Assembly: GCA_030549205.1 (NCBI GenBank) | Contig: JAUKTV010000014.1 | Coordinates: 124,001-188,000, forward strand | Origin: Apiosordaria backusii | Taxonomy: Eukaryota > Ascomycota > Sordariomycetes > Sordariales > Lasiosphaeriaceae | Direction of reading: 5' to 3' | Length of the DNA: 64,000 nucleotides | Part shown: piece by piece, positions 38,114-51,405 of the stretch | Layout of the letters: the number at the start of each line of letters is the position of its first letter | Numbering within the stretch: position 1 is the first letter of the stretch | Notes under the pieces: model-generated | What the model saw: only the letters and a program-made list of their open reading frames with translations | Databases searched by the model: none | What the model was told of the DNA's origin: nothing | Program-made: the position numbers and the translations under genes

Positions 38114-38984
38114 ATATGAAGTTAATAATAATTCTTATATTTTAATTTATTTAATTTATTTAAATATATATAAATTAAAAGTTATTTATTTTATAATCCT
38201 TTCAATTTTATTAAATATTTTAATAGAGATTTTTAATATTAATATTAAAGTAATACTTTCAAAATTACTTTTTATTTATTATAATAATTAAATAACTTAT
38301 ATTTATATAAATTAATATAATCAATCCTTTAAGGTTAATTCTAATTTAAATTTTATAATAAAAATTATAAATAAATTTAAGAAATATTAATTTAAATATT
38401 AATTTAATATTAATAATCTTCTTATTTTTAATTAGGTAAATATATATAGTATCCTTTTTAAAACTTTAATCTATTATATAATAAATTTCTTTTTTTAAAT
38501 TATTATTAAATTCTTTTTAATAATAATATTAATTTATTTACTATAAAGTAATATTTTTATTATATAAAGGTATAATATTTTAATATCTTTATATAGTTTT
38601 TAATATATATATTTATATAAAAGTATTAACAAAGTTAAATATAACTTTAAAATATGCAAGTATATTATTAATATATTTATTTATAATCTTTATATTTAAT
38701 ATTTATTTTTATTTATTAATTGTATTTAATTAATTTTAATATTATAATTTATTTTTTTATATTAAAAGTTAATATATAAATAGGAATATTTTTATTATTG
38801 TTAATTATATTAATCATATTAAAATTTACTTGTTTTTTATTTTATTTTTACGTTTTAATTATGTATTTATTAAAGAAAATCTTTTTATTAATAACTTCTC
38901 TTTAATTAATCTTTTTTTAACTTTTATTTTATAATTATAAAACCTTTTACTATAAATATTTCGAAATATAAAAATATAAAAAAA
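38114..38984. other. AT-rich spacer, no recognisable feature
   Basis: AT-converted DNA between family A copies. Nothing is recognised. Confidence 0.5.
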
Positions 38985-39465
38985 CTTTTTGAAAAAAGAA
39001 TTTTTTAAAAAACTTTCTTTTAAAATTTTATATTTAACGTTAATTCTTTTTATAATTAATTTAATATACTATTGAATCTATTAAAATTACGATCATAATT
39101 ATATACTTATTATATTATTAAACCTGTTATGATTAGATTTAATTATAAATTTATAAAATAATAATATAATTTAACCTTTTAAAGACTTTTTTTATTATTA
39201 AATTAATTATAATTATACCGATAATTCTTTGAATTAAAATTAAATATTAATATTGATAAAGGTAATCTTTACCACTGTAAAAGAGCAACGAGTAGATGGT
39301 AATTAACAATTTCTTTTTAAGACGAATTACAAAATTGTTTAACGATTTTCTTTATTTTTCTTTTCAGTTTTTTTTTATTAAATTTCAATCGATAATTTAT
39401 AATATTAAATATAAATTCATTTTATATAATTGAATTATTATAAAATATTATTAAAATTATAATAA
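38985..39465 (-). repeat. Family A repeat, reverse, decayed, with a small insert
   Basis: A degraded reverse copy. At about 39262-39350 a short stretch with normal composition (AGAGCAACGAGTAGATGG and neighbours) does not match the family. The copy resumes near 39385 (AATCGATAATTTATAATATT). The insert origin is unknown. Confidence 0.5.
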
Positions 39466-40410
39466 TATATATTTTTTTAAAAAGTAGAACTTTTTAAAAA
39501 AAATTATTTTATAACGTTATACTTAATTTTAACTTTTTTCTAATTAATTTAATATACTATTTAATTTATTTAAAGCTACTATTATAATTATATAATTATT
39601 TTATAGTTAAATTTTTTAATATTAAATTTGATAATAAATTTATAAAACAATAATATAATTAAACCGTTTAGATACCTTCTTTACTATTGAACTATTTATA
39701 ATAACTCCTTTATTAACTTATATTAAAATTACATATTAATATTTATATAAAGTTAAAAATAATTTTATTTATTACTTTTTTTTACTATTCCATTACTTAC
39801 TATATTCTTCTTTTATATTATTTATTATATTCCTTTCTTATATTATTTACTATATTAAAATTTAAACAATTATAATATTAAATATAAACTTATTATATAT
39901 AATTTAATAATTAAAAGATAATATTAATATAATAATAATATATAATTTACTATATTAAAAGTTTATAAGTATAAAATTTTAATATTAAATAATAATAAGT
40001 TTAAATCTACCGATATAATAACAATTATATTAAAAGACAAAAATAATAAAAATAAAATAAACTTTTCTTTTCTATTTAAAAAAATAAACTCCTCTCATTT
40101 ATTTAAAAGGTAACCATATATACCTTTAATAATTTATTTTTTGAATAATATATTATATTTTATCTATTTAAATAAAATTTAATAGACATCAAATTAAAGT
40201 AATAGATTAATATTAATAATAATTAAAGAAAAGTATTTATAAAAAAGATAAAGTAAAAGGATAATTAATAAAGTTAATTAAGATTATAAAGGTAATAATA
40301 AAAGATAAAATAGCTTCATAGATTAAATAATGAATCCTTTAATTATATAAAATAACTTAAAAATACCATTATATTGATCATAAATATTTATATATTATAT
40401 TTTATATAAC
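39466..40410 (-). repeat. Family A repeat, reverse, decayed
   Basis: Starts with a decayed hairpin (AAAAAGTAGAACTTTTT) and A run and follows the family in reverse to about 40410. The final bases are not preserved. Confidence 0.6.
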
Positions 40411-40679
40411 TTTTATATATAGTTTCATTTTTCCCAAAAAAAAATTTAAAAACCACTTTATTTAAAAAAGGTTTTTTAATAATATTACATTTAATGTTAA
40501 TATATAAATATATTAAGAATTTAAAACTATTAAATTTTAAAAATAAATAATAATTAACGGTATATTTTATTTATTAATATAATAATAATTATAATAAAAG
40601 AACTGGTAATATTTAAAAGAATATAACTTTTAATAATATTTAAATATTAACTATATATATTATTATTATTTTATTATTT

Positions 40680-41024
40680 TATTAATATATTATACTTTAT
40701 TAATTTGTATAAAAAGTTATTGATTTTAATTAAAATTAATACATTAATAATAAATTAAATTAAAATACTATATTTATATGGAAAGATAAAGTAAAAGTAT
40801 AATTAATAAAATTAATTTTAATTTTAAAAATAAGAATAAAAGATATAGTAATTAAAATGAATAATTAATTAAATAATTGTATAAAATAATTTAAGATATT
40901 ATTATATTAAATATAAATATTTATGTTTATTTTTTTTAAAAAAAAAGTGTTATAAAAAAAGTTCTTTTATAATACTACCTTTAATATTAATGCTTTTTAT
41001 AATTAATCTATTATATTATTAAAC
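40680..41024 (-). repeat. Family A repeat fragments, reverse
   Basis: Two decayed reverse pieces, about 40680-40930 and 40935-41024, match the family's left part and 3' end respectively. Boundaries are uncertain. Confidence 0.4.
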
Positions 41025-41102
41025 TCAGTACCTAATGCTTGGTGTGGCGTTGTAAAAGAATTCTTTTCTTTTTTTGGAAGCTTTACTTTTTAGAGAGATA
41101 TT
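41025..41102 (+). repeat. Family A repeat, short 5'-truncated copy
   Basis: Only the last ~75 bp of the family are present (GGTGTGGCGTTGTAAAAG through GGAAGCTTTACTTTTTAGAG and AGATA). Sequence before and after shares TTAAACT, a possible short target duplication. GC is retained, as in the other very short copy at 61575. Confidence 0.6.
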
Positions 41103-41663
41103 AAACTTAATAATAAAAGGTTCATGTATTTAAATAAAAAGATAAAGTGAAAGTATAATTAACGAAATTAATTTTAATTATGATAATTATAATAAAGAAT
41201 AAAATAATTCAATAAATAATTAATCAGAGAAATAATTAAAAGATATTATTTATTATATTAAATAGAAAATTTTATATATTATATTTTGTATCGAGACTAT
41301 CGAACTTAAAGCTCTTTTATATACCTTAAATTTAATAACCTTTATTAATATATAAACTTTAATTATAACTTTATTGTCTTTTTTTAAATTATTCTTTTAC
41401 CTTTAATTACTATTAATATATTATTTAATTCAAATAATAACTATTTTGCTATTTAATAAGCTTTTATAACTATAGTCGGTGTTTTTATAACTTTTTAGTC
41501 TTTTTTTTATTTATATTAATTTATTAAAATCCTTTAAAATAAAATTTTATAATTTATTAACTATTTATTTAATTAATTTAATAATATAAGGTATATTATA
41601 AAGTAAAGAAAGTAAAAGATATAATTATAAAGGAAGAATTTTAAACTATACTTTTTAATATCA
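41103..41663. other. AT-rich spacer, no clear feature
   Basis: AT-converted sequence with possible scraps of reverse family A near 41130-41290. No gene is seen. Confidence 0.4.
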
Positions 41664-41674
41664 TTTATATTTAA

Positions 41675-42996
41675 TCCTGTAACGTAGTGGTATATGTCTG
41701 AGGGCCTTTTAAATTGCTGTATTTAATTGGAAGGTTGTTGTTAAATTAGGTCCCTGTAAGGCCCAAGTTTACAATAGGTAGCTACTATTATACTACGTAG
41801 TAGAAGCTTAAGTCAAAAAGCCTACCCGTCAGCTACCCGGCACTTGCCCGGTACGTTACTTTACTACAGGGCTATTCAAAGGCCTATATCTTATTAATTA
41901 GTGCACTAAATTGCCTATAATTTTATATTTAAGCTACTAAGGCTTACTATTGTAAGTAGTATAAGTGGCCTAACCCTAACCTTACGTTAACCTGCACTTT
42001 AGGTTAAGGGTACTTAATTTTACAGCCCTTTTATATAGCTGTAAGTCGATTTTTAAAGAGCTGTGAACTATATTAACTTAACTGCCTATAAGACTTATAG
42101 TTAACTACTAGGCTAGCTAAATTAGCTTAAAATTAGTAGGCCTATAGTTAAATAGGTATGTTATTACTATAATAAATTATAGGCCTATAGGCCCTATAGG
42201 TTAAGAACTATAGAAGGTTTAGTAAGTAGTTTATAGGGCTTAGTAAACCTCGGAGTTAACAAAGCTATACTTTGGCCTATTTGCCTGCTAGGGTGTACGA
42301 AGTACCGTACGTTAGTTAGTAAGTATATAGTAAAGGTCAAGTACAAACCTTACTATAGAGAATATTACAGTGGATTTATAGAAAGCTAGTACTATAATAC
42401 AATTATTTACCTACTATATTTCTATCCTGCAATACCTATAAGGTACTGTATTCTAGTACCCCAGCACTGAGCTATAGATATTACGCATAAGACTTCCGCT
42501 GTACTATGAGCTAGTATGTGAGCACTAATTACAGGGCCCTTAGGCCTGTAATTGGCCATACCTATTCCAAAAGTTGTAAGTTTGAGTTTTGTGTAGAATA
42601 AAAGAGCTAAATTTTTGTTGGCTAATAGCTAAAGTAAAAAGTAGGGCCGGGCTTATTTATACTGTAACCTATAGATTAATAAAATAGCTTTATTATTTTA
42701 ATAGGGTATTTATTAAATATAAGTGTAATTATAAGGTTAATAATTATATTAAATCGGTTTAAGCAACGTTTATTAACTTAAATTAAAGGCTATAGATAAT
42801 TATACAAGTTAAATATAAATAAAGTTAAAGGGGTTTTTATTTAAATAAGTTAAATAGGCTAAATAAATATATAGGTTTTTTTTAAAATAAATAGTAACTT
42901 CGTAGTTTATATATAGCGACCTTTATAGCTAAGTATAAATAGGCTAATTCCCAATTTACTATAACGTCTAAATAACGTTCAATATAATTTTTCTTT
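41675..42996 (+). mobile_element. Family B SINE, plus strand, split by a solo LTR
   Basis: The head (CCTGTAACGTAGTGGTATATG, RIP-altered A box) is followed by an LTR insertion. The SINE then resumes at 42573 with a B-box-like GTAAGTTTGAGTTTTG and runs to AACGTTCAATATAATTTTTC. An exact 11-bp target duplication TTTATATTTAA flanks the whole (41664-41674 and 42997-43007). Confidence 0.82.
41739..42572 (+). mobile_element. Solo copia LTR inserted in a SINE
   Basis: 834 bp, starting TGTTAAATTAGGTCC and ending CTATTCCAAAA. It is flanked by a 5-bp duplication GTTGT (41734-41738 and 42573-42577) located exactly between the two halves of the SINE. It is homologous in reverse to the copia 3' LTR at 28771-29635. 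No internal sequence accompanies it, so it is a recombination remnant. It keeps more GC than its relatives. Confidence 0.8.
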
Positions 42997-43007
42997 TTTA
43001 TATTTAA

Positions 43008-44256
43008 ATTTAATAATATTTATATAAGATATAATATATAAATAACTTATAATTAATATAATAGTATCTTCAAGTTATTTTAAATACATTTTTCAAAAAG
43101 TTAAAGCTTTTAAAAAAGAATTGTTTTATAATACTATACTTAATATTAATAAGTAATTTAAAATAACTATTTACGTAACTACTTATTAAACTATTATATC
43201 TTTTATTATTATTTTTATAATTAAAATTAACTCCGTTAATAAATACATAATTAAACTAAACAGTAGAAAGTTTAAATATATCAAAAGTATATAATTATAA
43301 TAATACCCTTAATTAATTTAATGATATATTAAATTAATTATAAAAACAATTATTATTAAATATAATATTATAAAAAAGAATATTTTTAAAAGCTTTACTT
43401 TTTAAATAAATATTAACGTAATTTATAAATATAATATAAAGGATTTAATAACTATATATTTATGTTATTACAGGTTGAAAAAATAATTATATATTTAAAG
43501 GTTTAAAAATATACTAATTTAATTATAATTAAGAATTCTAATTTAATAATATTTATTATACCATTATAAATTATTATTTTTAAAGTTTTAATATAATAAT
43601 ATCTAAATAATTAAAAAACTACTTTAATAAAAGATTAAAATATATATATAAAATATTGTAATTGAAAAGAATAATATTGGTTTTTCTATTATATTTAATA
43701 AATTAAATCGTAAAATAAAATCTATACCTCTTTACAATAAATAAACGCTTCGTACTTATTTAACCCTTTTTAAAATACTTATTTTAATATTTTAAATAAT
43801 TAAAAGATATTTTATTGTTTAAATTGTAAATAAGTAAAATTGTAAAGATAATTTTTAATTCTAATTCTAATTATTTATATAATTACTCTATATAAAGTTA
43901 AAGAATTAAAATAAAAAAAGGGCTAAATAAACTTATCTACTATCTTTAATTACCATTACCGACTTTCTATTTTTAAAAGTAGTTAAGTAATAGGTTCGTT
44001 TATTTTTAATAATAATAAATTAATTCTTACTTACCTTTATTTAAAATCTACTTTTATTCATATATTGTATATATTTAAATTCAATACTTTAATAATAATA
44101 GTAAGCATTTGAAAGTAGCCTTTGATAATTATAAAGTCTTGTAAAATCTTTCGGTTAATATAAATAACTTTTTTAATATTATTTATAATAAGTATAATAT
44201 AATTAAATATAAATATACTATATATTATCTCATATAAAGTTTATAGATTTTGATAT
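43008..44256. repeat. AT-rich spacer with family A scraps
   Basis: Short family A pieces are visible at about 43015-43090 (the left end without its first bases) and 43250-43405 (the right end). The rest, including 43410-44250, shows nothing recognisable. Confidence 0.4.
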
Positions 44257-44395
44257 CTTAAGGTTCAGTAGTATATATATAAAATATAATATATAGATAC
44301 TTATAATTAATATAATAATAGTATCTTTAGGTTATTTAATATAGGTATTTAATTAACTACTTATTAAACTATCTTAGCCTTTACTATTACTTTAA

Positions 44396-44880
44396 AAAAA
44401 AAATTTTATATTGAACGTTGTTAAACGTCATAGTGGATTGAGAGTCAGTCTATCTATACTTAACTATAGAGGTCGCTATATATAGACCGTAAGGCCACTA
44501 CCTATTCTAAGAGGAAACCTATATATTGTTATTTAGCCTATTTAGCTTACTGGACAAAAACCCCTTTAACCTTACTTATACCGGGCTTCTATAACTATCC
44601 TAGCGCCTCTGACTAGGCTCGATGAACGTTACTTTAGCCGGTTTTAGTATAGCTATTAGCCTTATAACTGCACCTACGCTTAGTAGGTACTTTTAAGTAG
44701 TAAGGTTATCTTATTAGTCTGTAAATTACGGTAAAAGTAGGCCCCGCCTTACTTTTTACCTTAGCTACTGGCCAATGAAAATTCAGCTCTTTTGCCCCGC
44801 ACAAGACTTGAACTCACAACCTTTCAATTGTATACAGCAATTTGAGAGGCCCTCAGACACATGCCACTGCGCCACGGAGA
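44396..44880 (-). mobile_element. Family B SINE, full copy, well preserved
   Basis: About 485 bp, flanked by an exact 14-bp target duplication TACTATTACTTTAA (44382-44395 and 44881-44894). On the minus strand the head reads CCGTGGCGCAGTGGCATGTG (A box) and later TTGTGAGTTCAAGTCTTG (B box, slightly RIP-altered). Next to the 3' end is the T run seen in other copies. Confidence 0.87.
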
Positions 44881-45607
44881 TACTATTACTTTAATAATAA
44901 TAATTAATATCTTTAACTATACTTTCACTTTATCCTTTAATTTAAATACTTTATTTTAATTTTATTAATTATTAATTTATCGGTCTATTTTAAAATCGAT
45001 TAAATTTTATTTTAATCAATATAATTTAATATATTATTTAAAAAAGTAAGATATCGAAAGTATATATAATAAATTTTTAAATAAAAGGAAGGTTTATATT
45101 TTACTTTTTCCTATTTTCTTTAATATAGTTATTATTATATCGGTAAATTCAAGGTGGCTATTATTATTTAACTTTAAGATTTTATACTTATAAACTTTTA
45201 GTATAATTATATATTATTATTATATTAATATTATCTTTTAGTTATTGAATTATGTAAAATAGACTTATATTTAATATTATAATCGATGAAATTTTAATAT
45301 AGTAAATAATATAAAAAAGGAATACAGTAAGTAATATAAGAAAGGAATATAATAAGTAATATAAAAAAGAAATATAGTAAATAATATAAAAGAAGAACGG
45401 TAACGAGAAGTAAATAGAATTTTTTGTATTTTTATATAAATATTGATATTTAATTATAATATAAGTTAATAAAGGAATTATTTATATAATTATAAATAAT
45501 TTAATAGTAAAAAAGGTATTTAAAGAGTTTAACTATATTATTATTTTATAAATTTATTATTAAATTTAACAATAAAAGGTTTAACTATATAATAAGTATT
45601 TAATAAT

Positions 45608-46566
45608 CTTAAGGTTCGGTGGTATATATATAAGATGTAACATATAGATACTTACAATTAATATAATAGTAAATAGTATCTTTAAGTTATTTAATATACT
45701 ATTAAACTAACTACCTATTAAAGCATCTTAACCTTTACTATTATACTTACAATCGATATTAACTTTATTAACTATCCTTCTACCTTATCCTTCTATTTAA
45801 AGGCTTTATCCTAAATCTCTATATTATCTTCTTTAATCTACCGGTCTATATTAAAATCGATTAAATCCTATCTAAATTAATAGAGTTTAATATATTAGTT
45901 AATAAATAAAGTAATAATAGTATATATAGTATATATTTAAGTATAAACAATGCTTATATTCTTCTATTTCTTACTATCTTTCTTCAGTATAGCTATTATT
46001 ACATTAGTTAATTTAAAGTACTTATAGTAATTTAGCCTTAGGATCTTATACTTATAAACTTTTAGTATAGTAAATTGTATATTATTATTATATTAATACT
46101 ATCTTTTAATTATTAAATCGTATAGAACAGACCTATACTTAATGCTATAAATAGTCGATTAAGTTTTAATATAGTAAGTAATATAGGAAAGTAATATAGT
46201 AAATAATATAAAAGAAGAAAAAGAAAAGTAATAGATAGGATCCTTTTTAACCTTATATAGGCACTAGTGCTTAACCTTAGTATAGGCCGGTAAAGAAGTT
46301 ATTAGCATAGTTATAAGTAATTTAATATTAAAAAAGGTGTTTAAAAGATTTAACTACAATATTATTATACAAGTTTATTATTGAATTCGATAGTAAAAGG
46401 TTTAGCTATATAATAAGTATATAATAAGTATATAATAATTATATAACTATAACGGTAGCCTTAAATAGTTTAAATAATATACTAAATTAACTGTAAAGAG
46501 AACCAACGCCGGGTATAGCATTGTAAAAGAATTTTTTTATTAAAAGCTCCACTTCTTAAAAAGACA
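45608..46566 (+). repeat. Family A repeat nested in another family A copy
   Basis: Starts CTTAAGGTTCGGTGG and ends ACTTCTTAAAAAGACA. Flanked by an imperfect 13-bp target duplication (AGTATTTAATAAT at 45595-45607, AGTATATAATAAG at 46567-46579). Confidence 0.8.
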
Positions 46567-46716
46567 AGTATATAATAAGTATATAATAGTTATATAACTA
46601 TAACGGTGGCCCTAAGTAGTTTAAGTGGCATACTAGATTAACTATAAAGAGAATTAACGCCGGGTATAGCATTGTAAAAGAAATTCTTTTTTAAAAGCTC
46701 CACTTCTTAAAGAGAT

Positions 46717-47171
46717 AAAGGTTAAATAAAGCTTTAATTAAATATATTATTTTAAAAATTATAAACTTAATAATTATAATTAATTATAAACCTATTAATC
46801 GAGCGTTTAAAGTAACTTTTAAGTTAAGGCTAAACGCTTAAAGCTATTTTAAGGTTTTAAAGGTAAAGTAATAAAGATTAAACAGAATATTAATATTATT
46901 AAAACTATCTTTTATTATAGAATAGAATCTACTATTTTTTAAATAATAGAAATAACCTTAATATAATATAAAGACGTAAACAATTAAGGTCGAAGTAAGG
47001 TTACGGTATAAATATATCATTTATTCTAAAATACTAAGTTTAAGAAAAAAAAAACCTAATTAAGGCCGAGACTTTAAAAGTAAGCCTTATATAGGTCTAT
47101 AAGGTACTTACTAAATATAACTAAGCTATAGGAAGCCCCTAAGTCTTTAAGGATCATAGCCAATGCTATAA
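46717..47171. other. Decayed sequence, identity unknown
   Basis: Somewhat richer in GC than the surroundings (46800-47160) and it may be an old coding fragment. I recognise no motif and no frame is open. Confidence 0.35.
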
Positions 47172-47300
47172 TAATAAGTATATAATTATAATAGTAACTT
47201 TAATTAATTTAATAATATATTAAATTAACTATAAAGAAAACTAACGTTAAATATAGCATTATAAAGAATTTCTTTTTAAAGGATTCTTTTTTTAAATAAA
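47172..47300 (+). repeat. Family A repeat, 5'-truncated decayed copy
   Basis: Only the last ~130 bp of the family are present (AATAAGTATATAATTATAAT through the region before the hairpin). The end is degraded. Confidence 0.5.
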
Positions 47301-47769
47301 TAAATAATTTAAATAAAAATAGAATTAAAAAAGAAAAAGGGCAATTAATTTAATATAAAGTTTAATATCGGTTTTTTTATTATTATTGGTATTTTTATTA
47401 CTTTTATAAAATAAAGTAATATATTAAAGTATATTCTTAATTAAAAGTTAAAAATTAAGTATTAAAAAAAAATTTTTTAATCATAAATATTAAAAAAGAT
47501 ACCGTTAATAAAGAATAAAACTATATAAATATAATAAGTAAGTTAATTTTTTAAAGTATAAATATATTAGAAATATACTTTTTTATTATTTAAATAAATA
47601 TATAATTAGTTTAATAAATAAAGCCTTTAACCTTTAATAATAACTATTTATATTTATTTTTTACTTAAATTATAATTTTAAAGTTTTAAAGTATCTTTAT
47701 TATTATTATTTCAATTAATAAAATTATACTTTTAATAATATTAATAGTATTTTAAGTTTTTTTAGTTTT
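47301..47769. other. AT-rich spacer, no recognisable feature
   Basis: AT-converted DNA. Nothing is recognised. Confidence 0.5.
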
Positions 47770-50653
47770 TTTTTATTACAGTGCCGACTAAGGACTAAGT
47801 AGAATATCTTATTATTGTATAGAGAAGAAGGAAGGGAAAGGGAACAAAGCTCTTTTAAAATTAAGTATTTAGATATATACTATTAAAGCTTAAGTACTTT
47901 ACTTTACTTATAGATTAGTATAGTATTATAACAGTACCCTTTCCTTTTAAAATATAATTGCCTTTAACTGTAATTTAAAAACCTTCTTTAAGAATAAAAA
48001 ATCCGATTTCCAATACCTTTAACCTTAAGCTATTATTCTATTATAAAGGTAGGGTTATTTTAATACCGTTACTACCTTATCATTATATTACTATATTATT
48101 ATTTTAATAACTATAATATTATTAAAAGCCCTACTTTTTTTTTACTTAAGTAAATACCCTATTTTATAGGAGCTTTTTACTTAACTTATAAACTTTCTTA
48201 TATATAATAGTTTCTCTTTTTATTAAGTAATTACAATACTTTCTTTTTTTAATTAAATTATTATAACGCTTTCTTCTTCTTTATAACTTTTATTTTTACC
48301 GCTAATATTTTATTATTATATTATTATCTTCTAATTACTTTCTTTTTTTAAAACCCTATTTCTATTACAATCTACTATTATACTTTAAAATACTTACTAA
48401 TAAAACTATATAATTATAACCTACTACTTACTACTATTTATATATTTTATTAATATTTATAAATTAAGAAGTTTAAAGTTAATAAAACCGAACTATTTTC
48501 GGTTAACTATCGCTTTATAAAGGTAAATAAAAAGAAATATAAAGTATATATTTAAAGTTAATTAAACTATAATTAAGTAAGTATTTATTTTACTTTTATA
48601 TTTTACAATTAAATTGCTTATTTTTTAACTTTAAATCCCTATTAAAATACTTAGCAATTTTAAAGATGCCTATTTAATATTAAACTTCCTTTTTTAATTT
48701 TAAAAGACTTTAAAGGACTATAATATCGATAAAGACGATAAAAAATAGCTTATTAACTTTTACTATTTAGCTAAAGTTTATAAAGGTCTTATTAAAGTTA
48801 TTACTATAAATTACTATATATTATTTTTTTACCGTATTTTACTAACATTTCCTATCTTTAATACCTTATTACTATCTTTAAATTAACTATTAAAATATAG
48901 TATAAATTTTACTATTTTATTAGTTTTAAAAAGGATATTAAGGTATATTCTTTAACTTTAATTTTTACTTAATTTATTATTAACTTTATTATAAACTGCC
49001 TATACTATATACTTTTAATTTTTAACTATATACTATTAAACTATATTTTCTTATTATAACCTCTCCCTTACTTTTTAGGACCTTTTTAAAAAGTTTAATA
49101 AAGCCGAAGCTATTTTAAAGAAGTACTAATATATAATTACAATATAGTTACTTTTAGAAAATCCTACCTATAACCTTATAGTTATTACTATAAATATAAT
49201 CTATATTGAAACTATAAACGTTTTAACTATATATTATTTAAAAGATATTATTAATAATAATTAAAAAGATTAAAATCTTATTAACTATACCTTTTATTTT
49301 ATTATAAATAACTTCTTATATATTTAAACTATTTAGTCCAGTAGTATTTTACCTTTATCTTTACTTTAGTTTACTAATCTTTATTACTTTTTAAAGTTTA
49401 ACTATATCCTTTTTTTATTTTATTTTAACTTTTCTTTCGGTAATTGCCCTTTTTAAACTTAATCTTATTATCTATAGGCCTTAAATTCTATTCCTTTAAA
49501 ACTAAATAGCTAAATCTATTTAAATAGCTATCCTTTTTTATTCCCTATACTTAACTATTATATTAATAATATAATTAAGCTAAATTTCGATAGGTTTTTA
49601 ATATAAAAAGCTTTAATATTACTATTATATTTTATTAGGTTTATTATTAATTTCTATATAGGTCTATAAAAAGAAAGCTACTTTATTTAATATTAAAGTT
49701 CTCTTTTAATTACTTTTAAATTTAGGATTTTTTTAAAAAACCACTTTTCTTTAATATTACTTTTACCTTAATTTATTAATAGGATACTATCTACTTTTTA
49801 ATTAAACTCTTTATTTATTAAATCCTAATTTAAAACTCATTCCTTATACTTTTTAATTAAGAAAGTATAGAAAATAAAAAAAGCCTTTAAATTAAATAAA
49901 AGTCCTACGATTATTATATATAAATAGACCTTAATTATAATATATAGACTATACTACCAGTTATTAAGTTTTACCGTTAATCTTTTTAAAGATAGATAGT
50001 AAGTATTAATTTAAACCTTATCTTTAATAAAGTAATAAAGATAGTCCTATTATTTAGTATTTATATAGTAGGCTTATTTCTTTTATATTTTTACTATAAA
50101 GGCTTAATATCGGCTTATTACTTTTTAAAAATATTCGATAGCTATTTTAACTTTAAAAAACTTACATTACTATATTGTAGTTTTAATAATGTTGGTTTAT
50201 TCTATAGGTTTAGTGTTTATTTATAGATACTAACTATAATTAGTAAAGAAAGAAAATAGGTTAGTAGTTTTTAAAGTATAATTATTAACTGTAAATTTAA
50301 CTAATAGTAGTTATTTATTTTAATTATTTTAATAAAATAAGTAATAAGCCTTTAAATACTACTCTATTTTAGTATTTATAATCTTAATTTAACTATTAAT
50401 TTTAAAATAGAACATTAATAAAGCTCTTAATATAACATTTAAAAGACAGTTTATTTCTTTTTAAAATACTGATATAAATTAGATTCTTTAGTTGGAAATA
50501 ATAAAGCTAGAGGTTTTATAAAATCGGTATATAAAGATAATAAAGTACTTTACTATTGTCTTTTAAGTAGTATCTTTAATTAAAATATAGTAATATATTT
50601 TAATTAACTAATTTACTATTACTATTATAAATTTATACTTTAAACTGTTTTAC
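47770..50653 (-). mobile_element. Decayed retroelement, probably the downstream part of the old Ty3/gypsy element
   Basis: Begins near TTACAGTGCCGACTAAGGAC, which looks like the end of a minus-strand LTR (TGT/ACA-type terminus), and continues as RIP-decayed sequence to the target site of the family A copy at 50668. The 14 bp next to it (50654-50667) are duplicated at 58901-58914. The other half of whatever was interrupted therefore starts at 58915, where an old gypsy pol is visible. I could not identify protein motifs in this half, so the assignment rests on continuity. Confidence 0.45.
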
Positions 50654-50963
50654 TTATATAGTAATAGCTTAAGGTTCGGTGGTATATACACAAGACGTAA
50701 CATACAGATACTTACGATCAACATAATAGTATCTTTAAGTTATTTAGTATACCATTAAACTAGCTATCTATTAAGACGTTTTAGCCTTTACTATTATACC
50801 TGCAATCGATATTAGCTTTATTAACTACCCTTCTACCTTATCCTTTTATATAAATGCTTTATCCTAAGTCTTTATATTATCATTATCAATCTATAATCCT
50901 CGATTAAGCTTAATTAACCTCTATTTAAATCAATAGAGTTCGGTATATTATTTAATAAATAAA

Positions 50964-51389
50964 TGTGACGAACCCCTGTACAGAACCTCTGAAAGGGATA
51001 CTCGGTTGAAGGTAACTTCTGACAATTGGTTCGGTGCAGCTAAACAGTGCACAACAAGATGTCTCAATGTAAACACAAGATACCGTGAATACAAGCTGTG
51101 ATTGCATACTGCGGAACTATCTACGAGCTATCTAGTTCCTCCGTATATATAGACTCTTTTCTAGTCGTGCTCCCCTTGCTCAGTGCCCTGAGCACACTGA
51201 TCACCGTGCTTGGTCTGCTCAGTGCTCCGAGCAGACTGAGCATCCTACTCAGTCTGCTCAGCGTCCTGAGCGCACTGATCAACCGTTCCTTACCGTGATT
51301 GGCTCTCTGAGATGTATTCCTGATTGGTCCTTACTTTCCGTGGTTCCACAACCAATCGTTATTCTCGTCCATATCCCAGGGTTGTGACA
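50964..51389 (-). repeat. 3' LTR of the gypsy element
   Basis: 426 bp, plus-strand ends TGTGACGAACCCC and GGGTTGTGACA, with the TG/CA termini typical of LTRs. It matches 57815-58240 throughout by eye. The U3 part contains GC-rich hairpin-forming repeats (GTCTGCTC/GAGCAGAC at 51213-51236 and CTGAGC/GCTCAG variants around it). The TATA box is at 51144-51151. Confidence 0.93.
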
Positions 51390-51405
51390 CGATGCTCCCC
51401 CTCTC
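51390..51405 (-). other. Polypurine tract of the gypsy element
   Basis: On the minus strand GAGAGGGGGAGCATCG lies immediately 5' of the 3' LTR, the position of the plus-strand DNA primer in LTR retrotransposons. Confidence 0.8.

Larger units (their letters stand above)
44257..46716 (+). repeat. Family A repeat containing a SINE and another family A copy
   Basis: The outer copy has three pieces, 44257-44395, 44881-45607 and 46567-46716, separated by a family B SINE and a nested family A copy. The start is CTTAAGGTTCAGTAG and the end is CCACTTCTTAAAGAGATA. Confidence 0.75.

Noticed and set aside
51098..51298. 66-residue plus-strand frame, repeated at 57949-58149
   Set aside because: It falls inside both LTRs and is the same in each because the LTRs match. 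It is Leu/Ser-rich and runs over the hairpin repeats, with no sign of coding.
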